NCBI GenBank assembly: GCA_916700875.1
Contig: CAKAKS010000004.1
Coordinates: 11,118,534-11,182,533, forward strand
From: Sebastes aleutianus
Taxonomy: Eukaryota > Chordata > Actinopteri > Perciformes > Sebastidae
Reading direction: 5' to 3'
Length of the DNA stretch: 64,000 bases
The position numbers were made by a program, and so were the translations under genes. Below are positions 51,041 through 63,076 of this stretch, piece by piece (position 1 is the first letter of the stretch; each line of letters opens with the position of its first letter). The notes beneath the pieces are model-generated. The model was not told where the DNA came from. It made no database searches and saw nothing but the letters and a program-made list of their open reading frames with translations.

Positions 51041-53797
51041 TAAATCAATATAATTACATTTTGATGTGGAGAGAGTGGCATGCTTTACATGCTATACATG
51101 ACGAGCAGCTATTCTACGGCCACTAGCTGCAGTGAAGAAAAATAGACAAGTATTTCCTTTACCTAGAAATGATTTGCATCTCTGGAATTTTTTTGCATAG
51201 GCTGTGCATATTGATTTTAATTGCAACAAATGACATGCAAAATAGGCATGATACAAAGAGTTGTTTCAATTTTAAGGAACTAAGTTGTAATGCTCCCTCT
51301 ATCACAAGAAGATCTCTGCTATTCACCATCTTAAAATAACATATTCATCCATCCATCCTTTCGTGCATTCCCCTCTGCCATACACATGCATACTCATACA
51401 AACCCATGTGCTTTTAAAAACCACATCAATATTTGCATCCTGAGGCTCTTTGCTAGCAGGACATGGAGAGTGTAAAAGCACCTTCAGCAGCCACATGCAG
51501 GCATAGCGCGACACACTATGCACGACAAGCCATGTTGTTAGGAAACACAGAGAAGAGAGAAAGAGAGGCAGAGAGAGAAAATGTCCTCTAACTGTCTCAC
51601 TTAGTGCCGAGCTTCACTCAGGGGGCTGAAATGGGAACCCTATTTAGACAGATGGGAGTGTGTGTGTGTGTGTAAAGATGAGAGGGCGCCTACTTCTTCT
51701 GTTGCTTGCGTGCATGTGTCTATCTTTTTGCTCACACTAAATAGAGAAATAAATTAATCGTTAGGCTGTGAAGAAAGCCCATAGAAAGAACAAATATCCA
51801 TAAAAAGCTTGTGTACCACAGTTCTTGTTACATAGGGGAGTAGTATCTTCGATTTTAGTATAATAGTTAAGCCTAATATTTACTGGAAGGTTAATACAGT
51901 GCTGCAGGAATGAGTCTCTAAACCTGGAAATGCGTTACCAATTTAGTACTTTTGGTTCCCTCATTTGGAACTCAATGGATTTTTAGTTAGATGCCTGAAA
52001 TAAGGTCTGTGGTTAACACAAGTTTAAGAGATTTTAATGTTTTTTTCTAAGACATAAAATACATCAATAAACATCCCATGTCTTAAAAAAGGCGGTTGCT
52101 AACAAGTGGCTAATTGAGACTACTAAACGTCATCACGACGACTCGTCCGCCTTTACAGCCTTGTTATGTATACTCATATACTCGCGCTCATGCGACCGTG
52201 GTGTAGTTCCTTTATAGACTAATGTTAGCTTTTTATTATTGCATTTACCCTTCAAAAATCGTAAAAGTAGTGTTCAGTTGTGAGGATTATCTTGCTGAAC
52301 AAAACGTGTAAGTATCATAAATAGCTTATTTTCTGCAATAATCCAAATCCTAATGGAAAAATCCCGTTGGCTTTTTGTCGAGGGAAACCAGGGTGATGCT
52401 AACTTCCTGGTTGGCCTACAAAAATACACTCTATGGCAGAGCATGCTGTCTTTATAAATTGTTTTGTAGTAACTATTGCCCTCTAAACCCTGTTGCTTTT
52501 CACCAAAGCACTGTAAAATAGATTGTGAAGGCTGCCGGATTTATGATAATGGTCTTAATTTCGGAAAATATACAAATATCGCACACTAGTAGTAATGCTC
52601 TACTGATGTCGGAATGATTTAAGCAGCATAACAATGTGCATTTCCACCCTAAGAACGCAGCAGAATCCTTTGTCTCAACATGTGATAACTGAGCCCACTC
52701 ATCAGTCTCCGCTCTGTGCCAGCCATCTGCTGCTCAGAGTCAGCTCCAAGTCCATCCAATAGCCGGGCTGACCTGCTAAGCACGGCCGTAGGGCATTCTG
52801 CTCGAGTATCTGATGTACCTGAAAACCTGCACACTGGGCGGCTGACTGCCTGGCAGGCAGACAGACAGGCCGGGTGACTGACTTGTTGGCAGAGCGGACA
52901 GATTATCTTTCTTATTGGGGGCGAGCATGAGGAAGATACGCTTCAGCGCTTCACTCTGGGGAAGCCCTCGAAATGTGTGTTGTGTGGGTGTGAGCATGTC
53001 TGTGGATCTGGGGGTGTGTGCGTGTGTGTGTTGCCTTGGGCGGATGAATGCAGACATTGTTTGATAGCAGTGGGCTGGAAGAGGAGAGCCTGGGCCCAGA
53101 GTAACTGAGGAGGAGCAGGAGGAGGAGGAGGAGAGAGAAAAGGAGCAGGGGAGGGAAGGAAGGAGGGGAGAGGAGGTTTGTTAAGTGGGTCGGGGGTATC
53201 AGGGAGATTCATGGGGGGGTTGAGAGGATAGAATACGCAGTAAAAAGAGCACCCACAGTGGATCAAGCTCAGCACGAAAAGCAGGGAACTCTGGGTGAAT
53301 CCACTACAGGCGAAGATGACACATATACCTCCAAAACAGTGGCTCAACAGGAGAGAGAGACTCTTCTTTGTTTTCTCAATAAAACACAGAGTTTGTCTTT
53401 GCACATTTGTAGAATCATTTCTTTCATCAACATACTGAAACATTTTACATAGACAGTATATTATATCTTATGTATATTTAAAAGAATAAGAAAACAAGCT
53501 ATACACACACTGCTTTTTCCTCCAGTTAGTGAACAGTTAATTGTTCTACATGCCCACAGAAAGTCTGCTAGTTGCCAAGGTAGATGCTAACAGTAGAGCT
53601 AATGTTAAAAGAAAGACTGTGATGTTGGCTGCATGAGTGGTTACAAACACATGGACAGACACACACTTAGGATGATAAGATGACAGTTTAGATGTGTTGT
53701 CATACAGACACCTGGTCCTGTGTGTCCATATGGAGGAGGGGCCCGAGGCCATATGGCCTATATATCAAGCCCAAACTGTATCGGAGGCATGTCTGAG
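51041..53797. other. Intergenic spacer upstream of amer2
   Basis: No exon is supported. The 52640-53040 part is noticeably more GC-rich and complex than its surroundings and could hold regulatory sequence or an upstream non-coding exon. The 166-aa minus-strand frame at 52943-53443 is Pro/His-rich low complexity and is not accepted as a gene. Confidence 0.4.
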
Positions 53798-53798
53798 C

Positions 53799-53830
<32 letters not shown>

Positions 53831-54077
53831 TTACCCAACTTGTGGGGACATAAACCTGTTCACACAGTCACATTGTGGGGACTCGCCTTCCAAATGGGGA
53901 CAAATCATTATATTTTAGGGCGAGAACTTGGTTTAGGATTAGGGTAAGGTTAAGGTTAGGGTGAGGTTTAGGATTAGGTAAGTAGCAGTTACAGTTAGGT
54001 TTAGGGTAGGTCTCCAGGAAATCAATGTGAGTCAATATAATGTCCTCAAAAGTCATGAAAACATGACTGAGTGTGTG

Positions 54078-54162
<85 letters not shown>

Positions 54163-54195
54163 ATGCGCGCGTGCACATGCACGCGTGTGTGTGTG
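53798..54195. repeat. Dispersed repeat between (TG)n tracts
   Basis: Sequence running from a TG run at 53800-53824 through ttgtggggacataaacctgt, ggtttaggattagggtaagg and tcctcaaaagtcatgaaaac to a long TG run is one I know as a teleost repeat bounded by microsatellites. The TTAGGG-like words are part of it, not a telomere. Confidence 0.55.
54070..54161. repeat. (TG)n microsatellite, ~45 units
   Basis: A long, nearly pure TG tract with one GC interruption near the start, followed by alternating purine-pyrimidine gcatgcgcgcgtgcacatgc. Such sequence can adopt Z-DNA. Confidence 0.95.
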
Positions 54196-54749
54196 CGCGT
54201 GTGCAACAGCAATGGAATATTTTGTTCTAAATCCATAACCCGGCTTAAGCCTGCTCATACTGTTGATCAGCAGGTCTTGTATTTGTGTCCTCTAATACAG
54301 GCCTCCGACATGGTTATTTTCGTTTTCTTTGAGCTTTTCCACGCTCGCACACACACCCAAACACACATAATTTGTAACGCTGATAAATTTATAATGTCAA
54401 GCTACTGTTTGCACGAAGCTTTGACCTGACTTAGCTCACAGAGTGATACAGTATGACACATCTACTAAGAATTAATTCAAAATATTAACACGTAAAACTT
54501 GTGCTGGTCTGCGTTCACTTGTTCGATTTCTCCCAACCTTCACGGCCCGCGTTCCAGCGACGTGCATAAACAACATCAAGTCCAAACAAGTATGCGAGCA
54601 GTCTTTATAATTAGCCATTCCACTCTGTCTCATGATCCACTCAGAAAGCTCGCATAAACATATTGAGCTCATGTCTAATCCGTCATAATTCATCAGGGGT
54701 GTGTGTGTGTCTTTACTTACTTACCAAGCACACTGAGGCATGTGCAGTA

Positions 54750-54751
<2 letters not shown>

Positions 54752-54800
<49 letters not shown>
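54752..54800. repeat. (CA)n microsatellite
   Basis: About 24 uninterrupted CA units, followed by atacatacag, some 460 bp upstream of the amer2 start codon. Confidence 0.95.
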
Positions 54801-54805
<5 letters not shown>

Positions 54806-54869
54806 TACAGGGATGAATGGATGTAGGGCTTATAAATTGATGAGTAGTTAAAAGAAAAGAGCAAACAGT

Positions 54870-55259
54870 GCATTGGTGACAGGGAAGGTAGAGGAAGAGA
54901 GGAGGATGAGGATGGGGGAGGGTGTGGAGGACAGACACTGGCGCCCCGCCAACATTGACGAAAGCTGCTTAGCCCACCCAGTTGCCATGGATACAGTAAG
55001 GAGCAGCTCCCAGCATGTGTGTGTGTGCCTGTGTGAGAGAGAGAGAGAGAGAGAGAGGGAGATAGAGGGAGGGGAGGGAAGCAGGCAGAGAGAGAAAACC
55101 AGCAGGCAGGCATTAGAGCAAGTCAGAGTGGGAGTGAAAGAGCACCAGACAGCAGGGTGGAGAGAGAGATAGAGGGTGAGTGTATGTGTGGCCAGAGAGA
55201 GAGAGAGGACAGAAAGGCTGCTAGAGAGCGATAGAGTGGGAGCGATAGAGTGCTAGATA
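54870..55259 (+). promoter_or_regulatory. amer2: amer2 5' UTR and proximal promoter region
   Basis: A purine-rich leader with long GA runs (55031-55060, 55193-55208) precedes the start codon. An X-box-like GTTGCCATGGATAC sits at 54981-54994. No TATA box is evident and the transcription start cannot be fixed. Confidence 0.4.
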
Positions 55260-57347
55260 ATGGAGGTGCAGTCGGAGTGTGTGGAGCCGCCTGTGGCCCC
55301 TCAGTGTGACCCCCAGCCCACGGGGAGGATCAACAAAGCTGCCTTCAAACTCTTCGGAAAGCGGCGCACCGGCTCCGGGATGGCCAGCTTCTTCTCCTTC
55401 AGGAACAAAGGGGCTACGAACAGCGGGAGCAATGGGAATTCTGACAATGGGAATTCCTTGAACGGGAACGGCTCGGCGGCGTCGGCGGAGCTCGTTAGGA
55501 GCAAAACCCACGATGGACTAACGAGCACCAGCAACGATGCCGACGGACAGAGAGGGGAGGCACTCGCCATCCTGGAGGCGGGGCCGGTGAGGTCCCTCAG
55601 CAAATCGCTGAGTTTCTTCTCTCTACTCCGACGTGGGAGTTTCAGGTCGAGTGAAAACGGAGGGGCGGGGCTTGTCAGAAGAGGGAGGGGCCTAAAGGGC
55701 TTTTTCAGCAGCATGCGATGGAGACGCAGGGAAAAAACAAACGAGGGAGAGGGGGAAGAGGTGGAGCGGAAGACGGAGAAGGACGGGGATGTTGCCGACT
55801 CCGAAAAGGTAAAGGATATTACGCTCACCCTTGAACCGCCTCCGCATCACCACCAAGTGGATTGTGGGGATGCAGAGGAGGCATCACCTAACCCAGAGAC
55901 TCCCACTACTAGTGTTACCATGACACCCCCACACTGTGTTGCCATGCCAGGTCCATCTGGTGAACCAGACTCCACCTTTCCTTACACGCCCACTGACTCG
56001 CCACTGCGCCCTCCAATCCAAATAGCCAAAGCCTCAATTTCCAGCCTCACCCCCTCCCTCGCTACGCCCCCTTTGGATCGCTGCAGCACAGGCGACCCAC
56101 CCTCAGAACCTTCGGTGGATCGCCTCTGCTCTCTCCTCTTCACTGACGTCACATCCCTCAAGAGCTTCGATTCACTGACGGGCTGCGGTGACATTATCGC
56201 TGACGCGGACGAGGACGGGCCAGCAGGCAATGGGGGCAGCGGCACCAGCAGCAGCAGCAGCGGGGGAGGAGGGGGGAGTGTGGGAGCGGGCGTTGGGAGA
56301 GCTGTTGGTATCCCCAGTGCCATGTCTCGCTGCTCCCCAACCAAACCCCCTCTACCTTCGCAGCTGATACAGCCCATGTACTCCCATGTTTCCGCAAGCT
56401 CAGTGCCTTCTTCCCTCCCAGCCCGAGCCCGGGCGCCGCCGCCTCCACCGCAGCGGGACCCAGCCGGTAGCGGTGTGGTGGCCTACATGGGCGGAGGGGA
56501 AGAAATGGCAAGTCCAGAAGGAGTGGACGATGCAGACATGCAGGGGCTCTGGCACATGCTGCCGTCCACAGGTGACAACTCCCCTGCTTTGCCCCGATCA
56601 CACCAAGCTCCCTCTACGACCCCAACTTCCACGTATCCCCCTCGTGGCACCTCCAACCCTGCCAGCAGCCACCTGCCCTCAGCCCACAGGAGTGCAAAGG
56701 TTCCCCAGGTGAAGGCGTTGGGGCTCAGTAAGATCCCGGTAGTTGGCGCAGCAGGAGGCCGAGCAGCTAAACCCCCGCTCCCTCACACACATGGCCGTCA
56801 TCCCACATCACCCGGTGAGCCACTTAGCGATGAGGGTTACTGGGACACGCCCTCAGAGACGCCCACAGCCACACCCGATGAGAGCGGGCTGCAGCGCAAC
56901 CAGAGGATGGCGCTATCACGCGACAGTTGCTCCGGAGACCACCTGTACGACCTCTACAATGACCCCGATGAGGAAGAAGAGGAAGGAGAGCAGGAGGGAG
57001 ATGAAGATCTGAACAGCACCCCCTCTCCATCCACTGAATACAAACTGAGCCCCACCTCCCAAACAAGTCCTCCTCCTTCCTCCTCGTCCTCTTCCTCTTT
57101 CCAATCAATGAAAGGCAGCACCAGCCTTCCTCGGGACTCCAAGATCCCAGTGAGCAGCAGACAAACCCCACCCCCCCACTCTGTAAGCCAGTCAGCCCTC
57201 TCGTCCGTTCTAGAGGCTGAATCCCCTCCACCAAAGACCCAGGCGCCTCCTCCGGTTCGCACCAGAATCCCCGTATCCAAGGTGCCCGTCCGTCGTTCTG
57301 GAAACAAACCCGGCAGCACAACCAGAGGAACCGCCCACAAGAAGTAG
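55260..57347 (+). CDS. amer2: APC membrane recruitment protein 2 (Amer2/Fam123a)
   Basis: A single uninterrupted frame of 695 aa plus TAG. Human AMER2 is likewise encoded in one coding exon and is near this length (about 670). Conserved blocks, against the human protein as I recall it: INKAAFKLFGKRR (24-36); LVRSKTHDGL (78-87); SKSLSFFSLLRR (114-125); RGLKGFFSSMRWRR (143-156); LFTDVTSLKSFDSLTGCGDI (293-312) then IAD; GVVAYMGGGEEMASPE (405-420); SDEGYWDT (523-530); LSRDSCSGDHLYDLYNDPD (552-570); RTRIPVSKVPVRR (667-679). The Lys/Arg-rich N-terminal patches fit the known PI(4,5)P2-dependent membrane binding. The central blocks fit APC binding, and the family recruits APC to the plasma membrane and modulates Wnt signalling. 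Elsewhere the protein is Pro/Ser/Gly-rich, with Gly-Ser (323-346), acidic (568-584) and poly-Ser (607-613) runs likely to vary in length. The start (ataATGG) is the first ATG of the conserved frame. Confidence 0.96.
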   Translation: MEVQSECVEPPVAPQCDPQPTGRINKAAFKLFGKRRTGSGMASFFSFRNKGATNSGSNGNSDNGNSLNGNGSAASAELVRSKTHDGLTSTSNDADGQRGEALAILEAGPVRSLSKSLSFFSLLRRGSFRSSENGGAGLVRRGRGLKGFFSSMRWRRREKTNEGEGEEVERKTEKDGDVADSEKVKDITLTLEPPPHHHQVDCGDAEEASPNPETPTTSVTMTPPHCVAMPGPSGEPDSTFPYTPTDSPLRPPIQIAKASISSLTPSLATPPLDRCSTGDPPSEPSVDRLCSLLFTDVTSLKSFDSLTGCGDIIADADEDGPAGNGGSGTSSSSSGGGGGSVGAGVGRAVGIPSAMSRCSPTKPPLPSQLIQPMYSHVSASSVPSSLPARARAPPPPPQRDPAGSGVVAYMGGGEEMASPEGVDDADMQGLWHMLPSTGDNSPALPRSHQAPSTTPTSTYPPRGTSNPASSHLPSAHRSAKVPQVKALGLSKIPVVGAAGGRAAKPPLPHTHGRHPTSPGEPLSDEGYWDTPSETPTATPDESGLQRNQRMALSRDSCSGDHLYDLYNDPDEEEEEGEQEGDEDLNSTPSPSTEYKLSPTSQTSPPPSSSSSSSFQSMKGSTSLPRDSKIPVSSRQTPPPHSVSQSALSSVLEAESPPPKTQAPPPVRTRIPVSKVPVRRSGNKPGSTTRGTAHKK

Positions 57348-60301
57348 CTCCTCTCAAAACGGGCGATTCTCGCCTACTAACTCATGGACTTGGAGCGTGC
57401 ATCACTTCAGTGCTGTTTATGCAGAGCCAAAAGTTTTCCCAGACCAAGAAAAATGTTGAGCCGTAGAGTTAACAGCCTATAAATTCCTCTCAGATCTTAA
57501 AAGCTCTCATTCCTTACGTGTTTTGGCTTACGACAGGCTAGAATAGAATAGGTGGTTTTGTTCACTTGAGAAAGTCACGAGGAGACTCCAAAAAAAGCTG
57601 GGTTAACACTTCACAGCCCTCACTGGAACTTTGGAGGTTGACTTTTGACAATCCATGGACTCGCAATAGACACGTTTGCCTTGTAACTTCCTGGAAAATC
57701 TCCTAACCTGCTGAGAGTTCAACAGCTCATGACTGCACACTGCAAAAAGAAGAAGAAGAAAAAAGCAGAGCACCTTTTATCTTTTACATTTTTATTATGG
57801 AACTCCACGTGGCATAACATAATTTGCTTATACGGACCTAATCTAATCAAAGTTCTTTTTTTCTGAGATTGTCATCTTGTCTAATCTGTAACAAATTACC
57901 TCCTAATTCTTTGATCTTAGAGCCAAAGTTTAAAAAAAAAAACCCAGTCTTCATTTCACAGCCTCTAATAGTCTTGAACTCAACAACATCCACAGCCTGG
58001 AATAACCCATTATTTTGTGTTTTTTTGCTTTTTGAAGATGGTCTTCTTCTGACCGCACACTGATTATTAAATGTGCAAACATACGAATGAACACTGGTTT
58101 TATTACTTACCTACTTTGCAGCTACGAATGTGGCAAAGCTGCCCTGCAGAAGGCCACACAATATCTTCTGAATTGTTTTGTTTGGAAGGGGAGACCTCCT
58201 CTGTTTTGACTCGTAATTTTATTATTGTGGAGTTTGGCTTCAACCTGTTGCATCTGGATCTCACTTATACCCCACTACATCCCCCGAAGTACATCCAAAG
58301 GATGTCAATCTCTGGGATTTACAACTGAATTACCAATGGAAACCTGCAGAACTATCGCAATACTCCACCTGGAGGGATCCCTTGTACTGATGCTTCAATA
58401 CACACACACACTCTCCCTCTCCGCATGCAGTGCCACACATACAAGCCACAAAGGTCAGGGAACATCATCTAACACTGAATGACCTTAGTTACACACTGTT
58501 CAACCTTTGGCACTGTCTTCGTAGCTACACTGGATGATTTTCTTCTCTAAGGACACATGCACAGACCATTTTTTTTCTAGTTAGTTCTTTCTTCTTCACT
58601 GGATTTCATACTGTTTTTTATAGTCATACTGCTCGGATCTGAAACTGTGATTTGCACCAGCTTCTTTAACGCTCTGCTTTCTGTTCTTTCTGTTCTCCTC
58701 TACTAACATACTGTAAAAGGCTGATGTGAGTGGATGACAGTTAGAGCATCCTTGCTGTCAGCCAGTTTTAGAGAGCCAGAATATGCCTGCAAGTGTTTTT
58801 TTTTATTAAATAGGCTGTGACCCAAAAAAAAAGACAAGGACATTCTGTCAGGGTTTCAGATTGAAGAAAAGACTTTTGAGTCACGTAATTAACTGGATCA
58901 CAGCTTAAAATACAAAGATAGGGACTAAAGCTAATCTGTTCCTTCTGCTGTGTGCGAATCTGAATGTAGCTTGAAATCATTGTAGATCATTGGTCAGCTG
59001 GGTTGGGTCTGTTTTACTCTTTGTCCCTCTTTTGTGGGGACAAGACAAATGGAGGAGTTTACTGTTTTCTGAGTCCCCATGCTCTGAAAAATGAAGACAA
59101 ACTACTGCACAGTGTGTCGAGCCTCGGAGAGCACCACTTGTTTTAAGAATGAGGGGGTGTATTGCAGTCCTAAAAGGCCTTTGTCAGTGATTCAGTGAGA
59201 GCAGTTTTCCCTAACCTTCAGTTAAAGAGGGGGTTTTAGAAGAGAAGACATTCGAGATGATGCAAGTTTAATCCTAAGGGTACCAATGACACTTGAGGGT
59301 CATTCTAGTTCATTCCATCAACGTGATGATTGATCCACAACACTGCTCCGGGTTCAGATATCTTTTCAGCCTCCCGACGGTGTAGTGTAGGACAGACAGG
59401 CCATGGGGTAACCTGATCCCAGATCTGCAGTCAGTGCGTTTCTCACCCGATAAAAAGGCCAGGCTAAAGGTCATTTGGGGAGCAGAGAAAGATCATTCTC
59501 TAACTACAATGTGCTCTTTGCTCTTTTCATTTAGTATGCAATCACTTTAATCCTCCCTTCTTTGGAGTGCTGACAAAAGAGATGGAAAGGGATGGTGGCT
59601 TTTTGGGTGATTGAAATGGGCAACAATCAAATTTGTTTTAAGTTTTCCTGGTTAAAAAATAATTTAAAAAGAGTGTTTTCTTCAAACAGCAGTGGTGATG
59701 CTTGTTGATTGTTGACCAAACAGTTGCCTGAAGAGTCCAAAAATCATGATTTTTCTTTATGACACTGTCACCAATCAAATTATGTTACTGTTAAGATTAA
59801 GAGTGAGCTTTGAACTGGACAAGAAGTGATCATTATGCATCATATGTTGAACAGGTTTTTGTTTAGACGAGGCTTCCTCCTCGGTTGATGTCTAATTAGG
59901 TGTGTAAATGGAACTTGCTACTCCACTTTTTCCAAGTATGACAGTGATGCAGGATGACAACCGCTCCACCTGTCTTAATCTTTGCCAAGGTGCTGGAAAA
60001 ATCAAAGAAAAGATATCCTGCGGATATTAAAGTTGAAAATTAAAGTTGAACCACCTTGATCTGTTGCACTGGTCTATACACAGTAATGACATCAACCACA
60101 GAGGTCATCATATTGCCATCTGGCTCAGTTCCTTTGTATTTTTTCCACCCAGATACTTCTCTCCTTTCTTTCTGAGTACAAATCTGGGCCTTCATGTGGT
60201 CATTCGCTGCGATTAAAGGCACATTGTGTTTTCTTTCTTTTTGTTACCGTCTGTCTGTTCACAGTGTGAAATCTTTCCACTTTTCATATTTAACGAATAA
60301 A
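57348..60301 (+). other. amer2: amer2 3' UTR (inferred)
   Basis: No gene is visible after the stop codon. The sequence is moderately AT-rich without transposon ends until an AATAAA at 60296-60301 followed by GT-rich sequence. Long 3' UTRs are usual for neuronal genes. The exact end is inferred. Confidence 0.5.
60296..60301 (+). terminator. amer2: Candidate amer2 poly(A) signal
   Basis: AATAAA is followed by actgtttgcgctcacgg and then tttgtgacc, a plausible downstream GU-rich element. Earlier AT-rich hexamer variants exist, so alternative sites are possible. Confidence 0.5.
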
Positions 60302-61590
60302 ACTGTTTGCGCTCACGGACGAGCTCCTGACTCTTTGTGACCGCATTAGCACAAGAATCCATGCGCTTAAATGTCTTGTGCTTGTATAATTAGAGCCAGA
60401 TAGAGCCCCTCTCTCATCAACCCCTCCTTCTCCATCTTTCCTCCCCCACATCCTGGTGGCTTAAATCCCCAAGGAGTGGGTTCGGGTGGGAGAGAGAGAG
60501 AGGGTGAGAAACAGAGATGCTTTTGTTGACGTGCAGCGTGTGGCATTTGTGTTGTGTGTGGCGTCGCACTTAGAGAGAGGTCTGCTTGGCTTGGGAGTAA
60601 TAGGTTGTCAATACACTTTATTGATCGCTGAGATGAAAGCCTGATGGATGCGTCATTGTCTGGATGTTGGTGTCTAGTGGGAAAAGACACGCAGAGACAG
60701 GGAAAGACAGCCAATGTGGTGACAAAGACAGGCAGCTGATGCATGTGGAACCTGTGTGTGTGTGTGTGTGTGTGCGTCTGTGTGTCCTGAATATGGATGA
60801 AAGGGAGGGTCTCATTGTTTCGAGGAAGACACATGTTGCTAGCTTATATGTTGTTGTGGTGTGGGTGCGCATGCATGTGTAGTGGGAGGAGGATTTGGTG
60901 CAGTGCGAATCCCCTTTGTAATGGTGCAGCAAACCCCCCCACACCCCACCCCCTCCCTCTCTATCCAGCTCTCCGTTTCTGCACGCTGAGGTTTTATGTA
61001 AAAGCCTTACGTAAGACCATAACACTCACTTGTACCAGCCCCACCAGATCAAAGCTAGTGATGCTGACAGTGAGAACGCTGCGTGGCTGGTGAGCGTGTG
61101 TGTGTTTCGGCTGATCTCATCATTAATCTGCTGATGCTTCGCTGCTGTACGTTGGACACTCGTCCTCATTGTGAGCCATGTTTGTGCCTCTGTGTGTGTG
61201 TGCGTGTTTGTTTTGGTGCATAAATCTGGCATAAGCGCACGACAGGGAGGATTTAGTTTGTGCTGAACAACGAAGTTCTTATAAGAGACACTGAAGAAAG
61301 AGAACAAGGGAGGGACGGTGGGAGGGAGGAAGAAATGCAAAGGAAAAAGTGGCAGAACAAGATTTATTGTGAGAGTGTGAGTGAGGGCCCGTCTGGCTTC
61401 AGCGCTCTTAAATAAGGCTTTTAGCTAGCCGATATAACTTCTGATGAACAGCAGCGGCAAGTGGCAATAACAGCATAATGGTATCGCTGAAATGTAGTGT
61501 AATAGTAACACGAGAAGAGATGAGTCATTAGATCAGCAAACTGACTGAGTAAGGTCGGTTACAGGAATACCTGTCTAATGTTTGCTAACA
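60302..61590. other. Intergenic spacer downstream of amer2
   Basis: A short TG run lies at 60753-60775. Open frames on the two strands (98-155 aa) overlap each other and are rich in Thr/His or Pro from the microsatellite. No gene is supported. Confidence 0.5.
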
Positions 61591-61715
61591 TACGATAATA
61601 CGATAATACTTTATTGTCAGACAGGTCTGAAATGTGTTTTGCATCACAGCAGCTCCATTTGCAACATCACAGAAAGGACAAAGACAAGAAACAAGGATAC
61701 ATACAACATTAGCTA
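61590..61715 (-). mobile_element. LINE 3' tail fragment, minus strand
   Basis: On the minus strand, tttcagacctgtctgacaat then aaagtattatcgtattatcg is a retroelement tail with a short tandem end, like the ones at 29.6 and 32.3 kb. Confidence 0.45.
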
Positions 61716-61787
61716 ACATTAGCCCCCATGAGTGTACTGAGTGGAACAAGGGAGGATTTTATTGCTTATAAGTTCAACTTTTTATTC

Positions 61788-62625
61788 TTAAACTCTCTGA
61801 GACCTGACAGACTTTACTGTCTTTCAGATGCTGTGGCAGGTTCAGTTTTAGAGCTAGATTTTGGTGAGGAAAAACTGGCATGGCCATTTTCAAAGGAGTC
61901 CCTTGACCTCTGACCTCAAGATATGTGAATGAAAATTAGTTCTACGGGTACCCACAAATCTCCCCTTTACAGAAATGCCCACTTTATGAAAACCACATGC
62001 AGTTTTGGGGCAAAAAACATGCCGTTTTTGAATGCAGTATAAATGTGTTATTTTCGCCTATTCTAAAAAAATGCTGTGTTTGAATATTTCTGCATACTGG
62101 GGACCCTAAACAGTCTTGGAATGACACATATTGGATATCACTGTAAAGCTGAGACTCTTGTGGGTCCAATGAGCCCATTTGTATTCATGTGTGATGATGT
62201 TAGTCCCCATAGTGGCCATTTCATATAGCAAGACCTATTTTTTTTAAACATGACCTCACTGTATAAAATGACCTGTGGTGACCTCTAGGATAATCACAGC
62301 CTCATGAAACTTTACAACCACAAACTAGAGACCTCGGGCATTCAGAGGATGGATGGCTTTCCTAAGTAGATTGACAATAAGGGGGTTTCTGAGCAGTTTT
62401 CGATTGCCAAATTATAGCAGAAATCTCAAAATGTCAAAAGTTTTTGATGACTTGTTCTATGGTGTTCCTCAAGGTCTTGGTGTCTTAATGTGGTATTTTG
62501 GTAAATAAAAAAAATAAAAAAGGCTAAATTTAGCACCAAATTTATGTAACAAATGGTATCAACCCCAAAATTACTGTAACAACTTATGAGACATAAATAA
62601 GCATGGGAATAACCATCATATATCT
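61788..62625 (-). mobile_element. Truncated TTAA/TCTGAGACCC element, inverted copy
   Basis: From ttaaactctctgagacctga the sequence follows the reverse complement of the element at 49826-51040 (ctgacagactttactgtctt, ggcaggttcagttttagag, tgcatactgggg) and stops before the opposite terminus. It has many substitutions, so it is an old copy. Confidence 0.7.
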
Positions 62626-63076
62626 CTATAGAGCGACCTTATAAATTGCAGATGCTGGTGGAGAAAAACGCTGGCATGGAAAGAGTAGAGTGAAGGGCAC
62701 ACTGATATTTCTAAAAAATGATATCATGATGGCAGGTAGGGTTTCCTTGCCCTGATAAATGCGTGTATGTGTGTGTGTGCATGATGGAGCAGCCCTAAGC
62801 ACCATTCAAAAGCTGTACCCCACATTTGTCATGGCAGCCTCTCTACAGTCGTTCCCATAGTAACTCCACTAGGTCAACCAATGAAAAGAGGGGGCTGGGC
62901 AGGAAGGAGGATGGGCAAGTGTTTGGGGGGGGGGGTTGCTGACACAGTGTGTGTGAGTTGAACTGGTGCAGTAAAACATTTATACAGATAAAAACACACA
63001 CACTAACCTACATGTTGAAATGCACATATAGTCACAGACACAAATCGTTTTTACCTATATGCACGCACTCAAACCC

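Noticed and set aside
52943..53443. 166-aa minus-strand frame
   Set aside because: Pro/His/Thr low-complexity sequence from purine-rich and TG-rich DNA; no domain or splice support.
53930..54010. TTAGGG-like words suggesting an interstitial telomere
   Set aside because: They are irregular (ttagggtaaggttaagg) and belong to a dispersed repeat flanked by TG tracts.
55301..57357. Several minus-strand and alternative plus frames of 96-177 aa in amer2
   Set aside because: Shadows of the GC-rich 695-aa coding exon; the conserved motifs lie only in that frame.
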